Positions 1 through 6,184 of a stretch of 6,230 nt of DNA are shown piece by piece. The notes beneath the pieces were generated by a model. The model made no database searches. It was not told the DNA's origin and saw only the letters and a list, made by a program, of their open reading frames with translations. Position 1 is the stretch's first letter. Each line of letters begins with the position of its first letter. Both the position numbers and the translations under genes were made by a program. This DNA is from Candidatus Woesearchaeota archaeon (lineage in GTDB: Archaea > Nanobdellota > Nanobdellia > Woesearchaeales > JASKKU01), in NCBI GenBank assembly GCA_011045925.1, contig DSBS01000032.1, forward strand, positions 1-6,230, read 5' to 3'.

Positions 1-923
1 ACTATAGCCTTTACTTGTTTTTCGTCCATTCTTAATAATTCTTGGGAGTCATATTCTTTTTTAAGATAAGTATCTATTTTGGTTGCTAGTTTAACCTCAG
101 GGTCATCAATCCCGGCATCTTCTTCCATTCGTTTTAAGGTAAGATACCATTCGCTCTTGGTATAGTGGATTTGGCCTTCTCTGCCTTCAATGGAATCAAT
201 CAGTTCTTTTTTAATAACATACATTAAGCGGTCATCTCTGCTCTCGGCAATTTTAGTAATGGCTTTCTCCCTTATTTCTGAATCTGCTTTATCATAGCCT
301 CGCAAGGCATGGGTAAGAAATATGGCTGCAGCCTCTTGCTCAAAGCCTTCATCCTCGATAAGAAATTCAATTAGCTTATCTCTTACATCATCTACGCTTT
401 CTGGATTAAATTCGGAATAAACCTGCCTCAAGTTTGTGATAGTTCTGCTTAGCCAATCTTTTTCATTTTCATCTTCAATTGAAGTTACCCATTCGGATTC
501 TGTAGCAGCCGTTATATAGTCTGTTTGAGTTTGTGCCTCTGCTGCTGGTAAAGACTCCAAATCTACATTTGTTCCTGAAGGCATATCTTTTTGATCTTCT
601 TCTATTAGTTCTTCCAGTAAAAAAGTTTTATAATTGTAATTTTCATAATCAGGAGAATTAAGCAAATTTATAAGAAATGTTCTTATATGGTCTGGGTCAA
701 AGTCTTCTTCTTTAGTAAGCTTTGCGTCAACCCCTGCTGAATTTAGGTCTACGATACCTCTTATTTCACTTTGAGCGAGGTTAGGAAGGCTAGTAAACCA
801 CTCGGCTTTTTCATAAGCTCTATCATCGTATGCTAAGCCTTTTTCAGATAAAAAAGCCAAAACTAGAAAACCCATCATTAAAACAATTGCACAGCTCAGG
901 ATTGCGTTATTTATTTTTTTCAT
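1..923 (-). CDS. Secreted or membrane-anchored acidic helical protein, 3' end outside the window
   Basis: This frame is open from an ATG at 923 to the window edge, giving 307 residues with no stop, so the C-terminus is missing. The start overlaps the previous stop as ATGA and has a strong Shine-Dalgarno GAGGTG (935-930) six bases upstream. Residues 1-6 are polar and basic, and residues 7-25 are hydrophobic. A Sec signal peptide cut after A31 (GLA/YDD) or an uncleaved anchor are both possible. The rest is acidic, cysteine-free after C11 and looks alpha-helical. Three stretches begin with (A/S)EW at W42, W145 and W259. Each is followed by a (D/N)P(D/E) turn and an amphipathic helix rich in Leu and Ile, which suggests about three diverged repeats of 103-114 residues. 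Spot counts put its GC well below that of the two upstream genes. I do not recognise the family. Its place in the operon suggests a partner of the two surface proteins upstream. Confidence 0.88.
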   Translation of the reverse strand, partial: MKKINNAILSCAIVLMMGFLVLAFLSEKGLAYDDRAYEKAEWFTSLPNLAQSEIRGIVDLNSAGVDAKLTKEEDFDPDHIRTFLINLLNSPDYENYNYKTFLLEELIEEDQKDMPSGTNVDLESLPAAEAQTQTDYITAATESEWVTSIEDENEKDWLSRTITNLRQVYSEFNPESVDDVRDKLIEFLIEDEGFEQEAAAIFLTHALRGYDKADSEIREKAITKIAESRDDRLMYVIKKELIDSIEGREGQIHYTKSEWYLTLKRMEEDAGIDDPEVKLATKIDTYLKKEYDSQELLRMDEKQVKAI

Positions 924-3900
924 CTTACCCACCTCATTCCATCGTACTTGTCTGCAACGCCCTTCACATAAGCCATTGTGTCTCTCCCTGAGATGTATCC
1001 CTGGAAGCCCTGATAGATTCCTACGCCCCTGGCAAAAGTGTCTGCTGTTTCCGCTACAACAATTATCAGGGTTCCCACAGTGGTTTCAGGAAGCTTTGGC
1101 TGAATAAGCGAGAATAAAGTTACTGCCATTGAGAGAGGGTCTTCAAGAGTGTTAAGCACAATATCCCTCATTTTGCTGCTAGCCTGCGAAAGAGGCCAGG
1201 CTTCAAGCGCGTCACCCAAAACCCATTCACAGTACATCTGCCATTGCATGCTGTCGCAGTGGTATATAGGCATATTATTTTCAATTGCATTTATGTAGCA
1301 GTCAAGGGTAGAAGCCTCAATAACCAGGAGCCTCTGGCCTCCCACAACAACATAAGGCCAGCATCCGGTAAACAAAGCAGTAACCATATTGTTTTTTGGG
1401 TCAGGGCACCTTACTGTAATATCATAGCTCCTGTCATCTCCGTCAGGCATGAAAAGCTCATAGTTTATGCTGTCTCCCCTGCAGGTTCTGTCATTCCACC
1501 CAACCAGCTGAGCCCCTCTTGGAAAGACCTTGGGGTCAAGGTTATTGCAGGCAATAACATTGCAGGCCTTTTCAGCGAAAGGGGCAATGCTTCCAACAAC
1601 CTCGTTCAGGCTTGATGCAACCCCTGTCAGGCCAAGCTTGCTTATTGGCTCAAAGTCAGCAACAGCAAGCAGATTTATTGCTTCTGTGGTTCCTGCTACA
1701 AAAAGGAAGGCATTGCAGGAGTCTTGAAAGATATTGTACCACCTTATCAGGTCAAGAATATAATTGTCCTTAAGCCCGGATACAATTTCTCCCCTGTTCC
1801 TAATCTTATCGTATGCCTTGTCTCCTTCGGCACCGGCAAAGCCGTCATAAAACTTAAGCTCAACTTCAATGGTTTCTTTTTCAGGCGAGGTTGTTATCGT
1901 GTCGCCAGTAAAGGTAGTGAGGTCCATAGTGCAGGCAATCACATCCTTGGTAATTCCCCTTAACTGCTGTTTTGATAATTCCATATAGACAGATATCCTC
2001 TTGCTTCCCGGGTTCCTGTCTGGAGTGAAAAGAAGTCTTGTTTCCTGAATCTTGGTTTGCTCGCCCTGGCACCTTAGGTTTTTAATGCTTATCAGAGCCT
2101 GCCCCGGGCTTCTTGCAAGAAGGTCAAATTCCAGGAAAACACGCATATTTGTCTTGCTTGCAAGGCTTCGGTCTACTATGTCCGGGCTTAGCCTTTCATT
2201 ACTGACAACCCAAAAATCCCTGTCCTCGCTTTCGTCTCTTCGGAATACATCTACTTTAACCAGGGCTGTCGCGGTGTTGTTTGCCTTATCATGTATGTTT
2301 ATTCTGACATCATCGGAAGATGCCTTTAGCCCTGAAACCTTTAATGAGCAGGTGAAAGAATCCCCGCTTTTTTCGCAGGTGCCTTTAACAACGCCTTGGC
2401 TTTCTGTGACTTTTGAGAAATCCCCGCTAATGTAAAGCCTATCTGAATCGTCAGAGACTTCTGCAGTTATTACCAGCTCGTCTCCCTCTTTAATGAACAG
2501 CTCGCCCTGGGCATTCTTTGCCTCTGCAGATAAAACAACCGGCTTTTTTGTATCAACAAGGAAGGTTTCAGATTTTTCCTGCTCTACCCTGTTTGCGCAG
2601 TCATCCCTGCTGTCTCCCGTTACCCTTACCTCTGCGGTTTTTGTGTGCTGGGTGTCTGAAATTTCAATGTTTCTGAAAAAGCAAACCCAGTTGTTTCCGC
2701 CTTCCAGGGTGCATTCGCTTGCCTGCTTTCTTCCAAAGGCTGGGCTGGTAATAAAAACCTGCTTTTCGTTAAGCCCGCACCCCTGCTCGCTTATCTTAAC
2801 TTCAATTACAGGGCTCTTTCCCAGAGTTTTTGGGTCAATCGCTTCAGCTGATATAATCTGAACAGGCTTTGGTGGAAAAGTGTCTATCTTAATAGGTATG
2901 TAGCCCTTGCCTTCTCCGGTGTTTCCAACACCGTCAACCGAAAGCACAGAGTACTCAAGCGTAAAAGAGTCTTGTGCAGAGCCGGTTAGTGTAAAGGCAA
3001 GAATCGGGAAAAAACAGGAGAAGGACTGGCCTTCCTTTAGGCAGGAAGCTTTTAGGTTGTCCCTTTTTAAAATTGTAGTTTCCCCACGCTTAAGCGTAAT
3101 CTCCCCGGTTACATCAAGAGTCTCAGAGTTTTCAGATATGTTTATTACAGGGATTGCCTTGTAAGGCCTGTTTAACTGAAAGTATTCCCCGAGCTTTTTT
3201 GTTTTGTCTTCGCTTAAAAGCGCAAAGCTTGCTGTCTGCACAGAAGGGGCAATCCCGTCAACAAAAACCTCAATGCATTTTTCACCTGACTTGTGCCCAA
3301 AGAAATCCTCGGCCACAGCGCAAATCTGGGTGCTTCCGTCAGCAGTTTTAATAATCTTATTCAGCATGATTTTTTCTCTCATATAATAATCGCAAAGCCC
3401 TTTTTCATCTATAGAAATTAAATGCCCAGAGCCCGGGGCAGCGCCTCCCTGGAAAAGCCTTATGCTTGCGATTCCGGCGCACTGCCAGGCTTCGGAAAGG
3501 TCTTCAGCATTAATTATTATTTCAATCTCATCAGAAGGCTTAAAGTTTTTTCTTAAAGAGGTTATGCCAAGTATGTTTGGCGCTTTTGAATCAAGGCAAA
3601 CAGTGCCTGTACCTGAAACAGTATTATAATGAACCCGGTAATCCCTGCAGGAAGCAGCGCCAATCCACCCAACATTAACAGTGCACTCATAGTTCCTGTC
3701 GCCTGTTTTTTGGCACAAGTATTCATCAAATTCTGTTATTTTGTAAGTGCCGAGCCTTACATTCTCTTCTGAGAAATTCCCTGCAACGTTGGCAATGTCA
3801 ACCTTTAGTGTTACCTCATCTGTTGCTGAGCTGGCAAGCCCAGGGATTTCATGCTCTCCGAAGCCGGTAACAGAAACAGACTGCGCTCTCACAGGCAAAA

Positions 3901-3955
3901 TCAGAATGATGGCGAATAGCAGCAAAATTAAGCTTTTTTTTGTTTTCTCTTTCAT
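920..3955 (-). CDS. Large secreted multi-Ig-like surface protein with a cysteine-rich C-terminal module
   Basis: The product is 1011 residues from the ATG at 3955, chosen because AGGTGA sits four bases upstream and the encoded N-terminus is a clean Sec signal: basic residues 2-7, hydrophobic core 8-20, and VRA/Q cleavage after A24. An ATG at 3991 would add 12 residues before the signal and is less likely. Residues 25 to about 570 form five probable beta-sandwich Ig-like domains. The joints are D-x3-P motifs at D122, D233 and D468, and D-T-F-P at D358. Four of the five domains carry a C-x3-G-...-aromatic-x-C hairpin (C81/C91, C305/C314, C415/C425, C527/C536), probably disulfides. Residues 572-700 look like another beta domain (C629, C675). 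Residues 705-1011 are different: mixed helix, with nine cysteines between 747 and 909 and hydrophobic helices near 942-985. There is no obvious C-terminal membrane anchor. The role is probably an extracellular stalk, adhesin or envelope component; the exact function is unknown. It is tightly coupled to both neighbours. Confidence 0.93.
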   Translation of the reverse strand: MKEKTKKSLILLLFAIILILPVRAQSVSVTGFGEHEIPGLASSATDEVTLKVDIANVAGNFSEENVRLGTYKITEFDEYLCQKTGDRNYECTVNVGWIGAASCRDYRVHYNTVSGTGTVCLDSKAPNILGITSLRKNFKPSDEIEIIINAEDLSEAWQCAGIASIRLFQGGAAPGSGHLISIDEKGLCDYYMREKIMLNKIIKTADGSTQICAVAEDFFGHKSGEKCIEVFVDGIAPSVQTASFALLSEDKTKKLGEYFQLNRPYKAIPVINISENSETLDVTGEITLKRGETTILKRDNLKASCLKEGQSFSCFFPILAFTLTGSAQDSFTLEYSVLSVDGVGNTGEGKGYIPIKIDTFPPKPVQIISAEAIDPKTLGKSPVIEVKISEQGCGLNEKQVFITSPAFGRKQASECTLEGGNNWVCFFRNIEISDTQHTKTAEVRVTGDSRDDCANRVEQEKSETFLVDTKKPVVLSAEAKNAQGELFIKEGDELVITAEVSDDSDRLYISGDFSKVTESQGVVKGTCEKSGDSFTCSLKVSGLKASSDDVRINIHDKANNTATALVKVDVFRRDESEDRDFWVVSNERLSPDIVDRSLASKTNMRVFLEFDLLARSPGQALISIKNLRCQGEQTKIQETRLLFTPDRNPGSKRISVYMELSKQQLRGITKDVIACTMDLTTFTGDTITTSPEKETIEVELKFYDGFAGAEGDKAYDKIRNRGEIVSGLKDNYILDLIRWYNIFQDSCNAFLFVAGTTEAINLLAVADFEPISKLGLTGVASSLNEVVGSIAPFAEKACNVIACNNLDPKVFPRGAQLVGWNDRTCRGDSINYELFMPDGDDRSYDITVRCPDPKNNMVTALFTGCWPYVVVGGQRLLVIEASTLDCYINAIENNMPIYHCDSMQWQMYCEWVLGDALEAWPLSQASSKMRDIVLNTLEDPLSMAVTLFSLIQPKLPETTVGTLIIVVAETADTFARGVGIYQGFQGYISGRDTMAYVKGVADKYDGMRWVR
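924..935 (-). promoter_or_regulatory. Ribosome binding site inside the end of the Ig-like gene
   Basis: GAGGTG at 935-930 lies six bases before the ATG at 923 and matches the archaeal 16S anti-Shine-Dalgarno well. It overlaps the Met-Arg-Trp codons near the end of the upstream gene, whose TGA (922-920) overlaps the ATG. This arrangement favours translational coupling or re-initiation. Confidence 0.8.
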
Positions 3956-3965
3956 GGTCTCACCT
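3956..3965 (-). promoter_or_regulatory. Ribosome binding site formed by the upstream gene's last codon and stop
   Basis: AGGTGA at 3965-3960 is the final Arg codon (AGG) plus the TGA stop of the pilin-like gene. It lies four bases before the ATG at 3955. It decides the start of the Ig-like protein in favour of 3955 over the ATG at 3991. It also means a ribosome terminating on the first gene sits on the initiation site of the second. Confidence 0.8.
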
Positions 3966-6020
3966 AAACCTCGGCATAAATAATTCAGCATTCTCCGTCA
4001 CCCAGGCCTGAAGGCCTGGCAAATCCTGCATCTGGTCATGGGTTTGCGGCAGTTCTGTTGAAGGAATCAGCACATCGATTGTGCTTTTTGAATAAAGGTC
4101 TTCCGGGGTTATCTCAAAGAACCCTGCATCCTCCAGCTTGAATATGGAAACAGGATACCTTTCCATAGAAATCTCGTCAATCTTGGTCAGGCAGATTAAA
4201 TCATTAGGCTTGCAGGCTTCTGGAATCACAAAACTGCGTTCATGGACAACAATTGCAAACACCTTATACTCGCCCGGAACCAATAAAGCCTCTCCGCTTG
4301 CTTCCTCTCCTTCTTCGGCAGACAATGTGAAAACATACTGCTCGTTTGCTGCATTCTGCATAATCAGCAGCAGGGTTTCATCGTTCTGTATATTTTCAAT
4401 TGTGCCTGCGCTAAAGTCCTTGTTTTTTATGTCCCTGCTAGAGAAAACAAACTTTCTCGCATTAACATTAATGCTTTTTTCCGGGAATGCCCTTAGTGTG
4501 TGCCTGTACCTTGCGACTTTTGTGTTTGCTGTTGAAGGCTCAACAAAATAGCCCTGCTTCAGCCCTTCTATTGTTAGGATGCTTTCTGCAGGAAGGGTTG
4601 TGACAATCCTGCCGCTTGAGTCTGTTACTCCAAGCTCGCACGATTCCCCTATCCCTGAAGCAAAAAGCACAACTCCGCCCAAAGGCTCGCTGTTTTCATC
4701 CTGGACAGCAAACTCGTAGCTGCCTGCCCAGTGGTTTTTGTTGCATAAGACAGAGCCAGTTCTTGCACTGATAGAAATTCCGCCGTCCTGCTCGAGAACA
4801 TCATTGTTCCTGATGTTTGCCTCAAGCGCAAGCCTGAAGGTATAGCCATCTCCGCCAAAAGCAGAGGGGTCTTTTATATGTACCAATACAGGGAAGGAAA
4901 CCTGATAATTGAACTTGTACTTAACCAGGCCAGCAATTCCAGTGAGTATCATTAAGGGGTTTGTATCAATCCTGGCAGTCTCTGGCATAAGAAAGCCTTC
5001 CATCGGGTAAAAGGAAACAAAAGGCTCCCACGCAGGATTATAGAAGAAATCAATTTCGTAATTCCTTACAGGCGAGCCCCTGCCATCAAGGTCCCATACC
5101 AAAGACCCCTGCATCACTGTTTTTTCTGTTTCTGGAAGCTCAGGGCTTCTGAAGTTTTTTGAGTCTTTAACTGTAACCTGGTTTAGATAGCTGGCCATTA
5201 AGGCTTTCATAAAGCTTTTTACATAATCAGCATCCCAGTAAGTTGGAGAAAATTCAAACAAAGAAACATGATACTGCGGAGGCAGGGCTGCTGAGTCTAC
5301 ATCTGAGTACATCCAGATAAGGTTTAGCATTGCCTGCTCAAGGCTTCTCGTCCTTATCTGGTATCCGGCAAGCTTTTGTGCAGTTTCATATACCTCTTTA
5401 AAATCCAGGTCAACAACAGTCTCAAAATCGCTTAACTGCCTTAAGGTATTGTCTGCCCTGACAGCAACCTCTAAAGGAAACATTGCTTTAACCCGAATCT
5501 GCCTGTTAACAAAGAAAACCTCTGTTTCAGGAACATTCTTAATAGTCATCCTGAAATCGTCTCCAAGGTTCCACCTTTCGAGCACGCAGGAAACCAGGGA
5601 ATAAGAAAGGTATTCCTCAATGTCTTCCTTTAGCTCATCAAGAGGCTTTGCCATTGAACCAAAAGAGCAGTCGCTTGTGCAGTAATTATTGGAATACATA
5701 AAATGCCAGTATGCTACAAAGTCTTCATCAGAGATCGCCAGGGCGTTTCCTTCTGTAGGCTTGCTTGGGTCAAACATTGCTTCGCTTGGAAAAATAAGGC
5801 CTCCCCTTTGCCCAAGAGTGATAAACGTCCTTTCAGAAGCTTCATCAAGGCACATCAGGACGAGGTCTTCAACCGGGGCAAGCTCTCCGGGAGCCCTGAT
5901 TCTTGTTTCCTCTCTTCTTACCTGAAAGAATAAGATGGAAAAAACGACAACAACACCTATTAAGAGAACAGCAGCAACCAGCAATACTGAGCTCACTGCC
6001 TTTTTGTTTTTTGATTTCAA
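3960..6020 (-). CDS. Oversized pilin-like membrane-anchored surface protein with carboxypeptidase-regulatory-like domain
   Basis: The product is 686 residues and starts at TTG (6020-6018). An in-frame TAA lies at 6026-6024, and AGAGG (6032-6028) lies seven bases upstream. The N-terminus is a short basic stretch, then K7-A8-V9-S10, then a hydrophobic helix at about 9-32. This fits an archaeal class III signal, normally cut by a prepilin peptidase (PibD/FlaK type), here probably between A8 and V9. The segment also resembles the archaeal pilin N-terminal family. Typical archaeal pilins are only some 100-200 residues, so the extracellular part is unusually large. Residues 50-80 hold C57 and a GQRGG motif (70-74). 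C114/C118 form a C-x3-C, followed by C145. Residues 160-400 look mixed alpha/beta. Residues about 440-495 (PLGG, then TDSSG, then GY) resemble a carboxypeptidase regulatory-like beta domain. As the first operon gene it may anchor or nucleate a surface structure with the Ig-like protein. It could instead be a simple type II membrane protein that is never cleaved. Confidence 0.93.
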   Translation of the reverse strand: MKSKNKKAVSSVLLVAAVLLIGVVVVFSILFFQVRREETRIRAPGELAPVEDLVLMCLDEASERTFITLGQRGGLIFPSEAMFDPSKPTEGNALAISDEDFVAYWHFMYSNNYCTSDCSFGSMAKPLDELKEDIEEYLSYSLVSCVLERWNLGDDFRMTIKNVPETEVFFVNRQIRVKAMFPLEVAVRADNTLRQLSDFETVVDLDFKEVYETAQKLAGYQIRTRSLEQAMLNLIWMYSDVDSAALPPQYHVSLFEFSPTYWDADYVKSFMKALMASYLNQVTVKDSKNFRSPELPETEKTVMQGSLVWDLDGRGSPVRNYEIDFFYNPAWEPFVSFYPMEGFLMPETARIDTNPLMILTGIAGLVKYKFNYQVSFPVLVHIKDPSAFGGDGYTFRLALEANIRNNDVLEQDGGISISARTGSVLCNKNHWAGSYEFAVQDENSEPLGGVVLFASGIGESCELGVTDSSGRIVTTLPAESILTIEGLKQGYFVEPSTANTKVARYRHTLRAFPEKSINVNARKFVFSSRDIKNKDFSAGTIENIQNDETLLLIMQNAANEQYVFTLSAEEGEEASGEALLVPGEYKVFAIVVHERSFVIPEACKPNDLICLTKIDEISMERYPVSIFKLEDAGFFEITPEDLYSKSTIDVLIPSTELPQTHDQMQDLPGLQAWVTENAELFMPRFR

Positions 6021-6032
6021 GATTTAGCCTCT
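6021..6032 (-). promoter_or_regulatory. Ribosome binding site supporting a TTG start
   Basis: AGAGG at 6032-6028 has a seven-base spacer before the TTG at 6020-6018. The in-frame TAA at 6026-6024 excludes any start further upstream. The next residues (Lys-Ser-Lys-Asn-Lys-Lys) lead straight into the pilin-like helix, so the uncommon start codon is well supported. Confidence 0.7.
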
Positions 6033-6085
6033 TTTTTGGTTTTTAATCAAAACACTCCTATTAAGTCATTTTTTTTGCATAAGAC

Positions 6086-6100
6086 TATATAAATTTTTCT
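6086..6100 (-). promoter_or_regulatory. Archaeal promoter (BRE plus TATA box) of the minus-strand operon
   Basis: Read on the minus strand, AGAAAAA (6100-6094) followed by TTTATATA (6093-6086) fits a purine-rich BRE and the archaeal TATA consensus. Transcription would start about 26 bases downstream, near 6063, leaving a leader of about 40 bases before the TTG. No other comparable box lies between here and the gene. The same bases read TATATAAA on the plus strand, so they could also serve the divergent frame at 6185, though that would give a leader of about 70 bases. Confidence 0.6.
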
Positions 6101-6106
6101 TTTTAA

Positions 6107-6124
6107 GGGGCTCTGTTCAAAATC
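6107..6124 (+). mobile_element. Possible left terminus of an insertion sequence
   Basis: The stretch starting GGGGCTCTGTTCAAAATC resembles the G-rich-then-CTGTT termini of some insertion sequences. It precedes a short open frame that may be a transposase, and structured DNA lies between them. The matching right terminus and any target duplication are outside the window, so the boundary is a guess. An insertion here would leave the operon promoter at 6086-6100 intact by only a few bases. Confidence 0.25.
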
Positions 6125-6133
6125 TAAAGATTT
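6120..6133. repeat. Short perfect palindrome, possible protein-binding site
   Basis: AAATCT (6120-6125) and AGATTT (6128-6133) are perfect 6-base inverted repeats around an AA spacer. The right arm overlaps the TATA-like TTTATAA at 6131-6137. A DNA-binding protein here, either a transposase or a repressor, would cover that box. The element is short enough to arise by chance in AT-rich DNA. Confidence 0.4.
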
Positions 6134-6137
6134 ATAA
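6131..6137 (+). promoter_or_regulatory. Candidate TATA box for the rightward frame
   Basis: TTTATAA, preceded by purine-rich AAAGA, matches an archaeal TATA box. The predicted transcription start, about 25 bases on near 6160, would fall in the right arm of the following hairpin. The mRNA would then have a leader of only about 25 bases, and the 12-bp hairpin would exist only in DNA or in read-through RNA. Confidence 0.4.
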
Positions 6138-6166
6138 CCCTCAGCAGCCGTAAGGCTGTCTGAGGG
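6138..6166 (+). other. Strong 12-bp hairpin with GTAA tetraloop and bulged T
   Basis: CCCTCAG-CAGCC (6138-6149) pairs with GGCTG-CTGAGGG (6154-6158 and 6160-6166), leaving only T6159 unpaired. The loop GTAA (6150-6153) is of the stable GNRA class in RNA. No T-run follows, so it is not an ordinary intrinsic terminator for plus-strand transcription. It may be a subterminal hairpin of a mobile element or a leader structure controlling the frame at 6185. Confidence 0.75.
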
Positions 6167-6184
6167 GGGAGGGATTTTCTCCCC
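6166..6184 (+). promoter_or_regulatory. Small hairpin that would hide the ribosome binding site
   Basis: GGGGAG (6166-6171) can pair with CTCCCC (6179-6184) around the seven-base loop GGATTTT, ending one base before the ATG. The ribosome-binding candidate GGAGGG (6168-6173) falls partly in the stem. Base G6166 is shared with the larger hairpin, so the two stems nearly stack. If formed in RNA this would lower translation of the downstream frame. Confidence 0.5.

Noticed and set aside
891..893. Cysteine 11 of the left-edge protein as a lipobox cysteine (I-L-S-C).
   Set aside because: It comes too early, before most of the hydrophobic core, for a normal lipoprotein signal.
1468..1482. An Arg-Gly-Asp-Ser motif after C825 in the Ig-like protein, resembling integrin ligands.
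   Set aside because: Tripeptides of this kind are common by chance, and an integrin partner is not expected for an archaeal surface protein.
1244..3386. Several plus-strand open frames of 60-137 codons opposite the Ig-like gene.
   Set aside because: They lie wholly within a well-supported minus-strand gene, overlap each other, and show no convincing start sites or recognisable domains.
3956..3991. Upstream ATG at 3991 adding 12 residues to the Ig-like protein.
   Set aside because: It would place a polar 12-residue stretch ahead of a complete Sec signal and overlap the previous gene by 32 bases, while the ATG at 3955 has a good Shine-Dalgarno.
4138..5933. Plus-strand frames at 4138-4551, 5689-5925 and 5703-5933, and a second minus-strand frame at 4649-4858.
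   Set aside because: All fall inside the pilin-like gene in other frames and read as low-information Ser/Leu/Arg-rich shadows.
6069..6076. Run of eight T on the plus strand as a terminator.
   Set aside because: No plus-strand gene ends before it, and it lies between the minus-strand promoter and its gene, where it reads as an A-tract in the leader.
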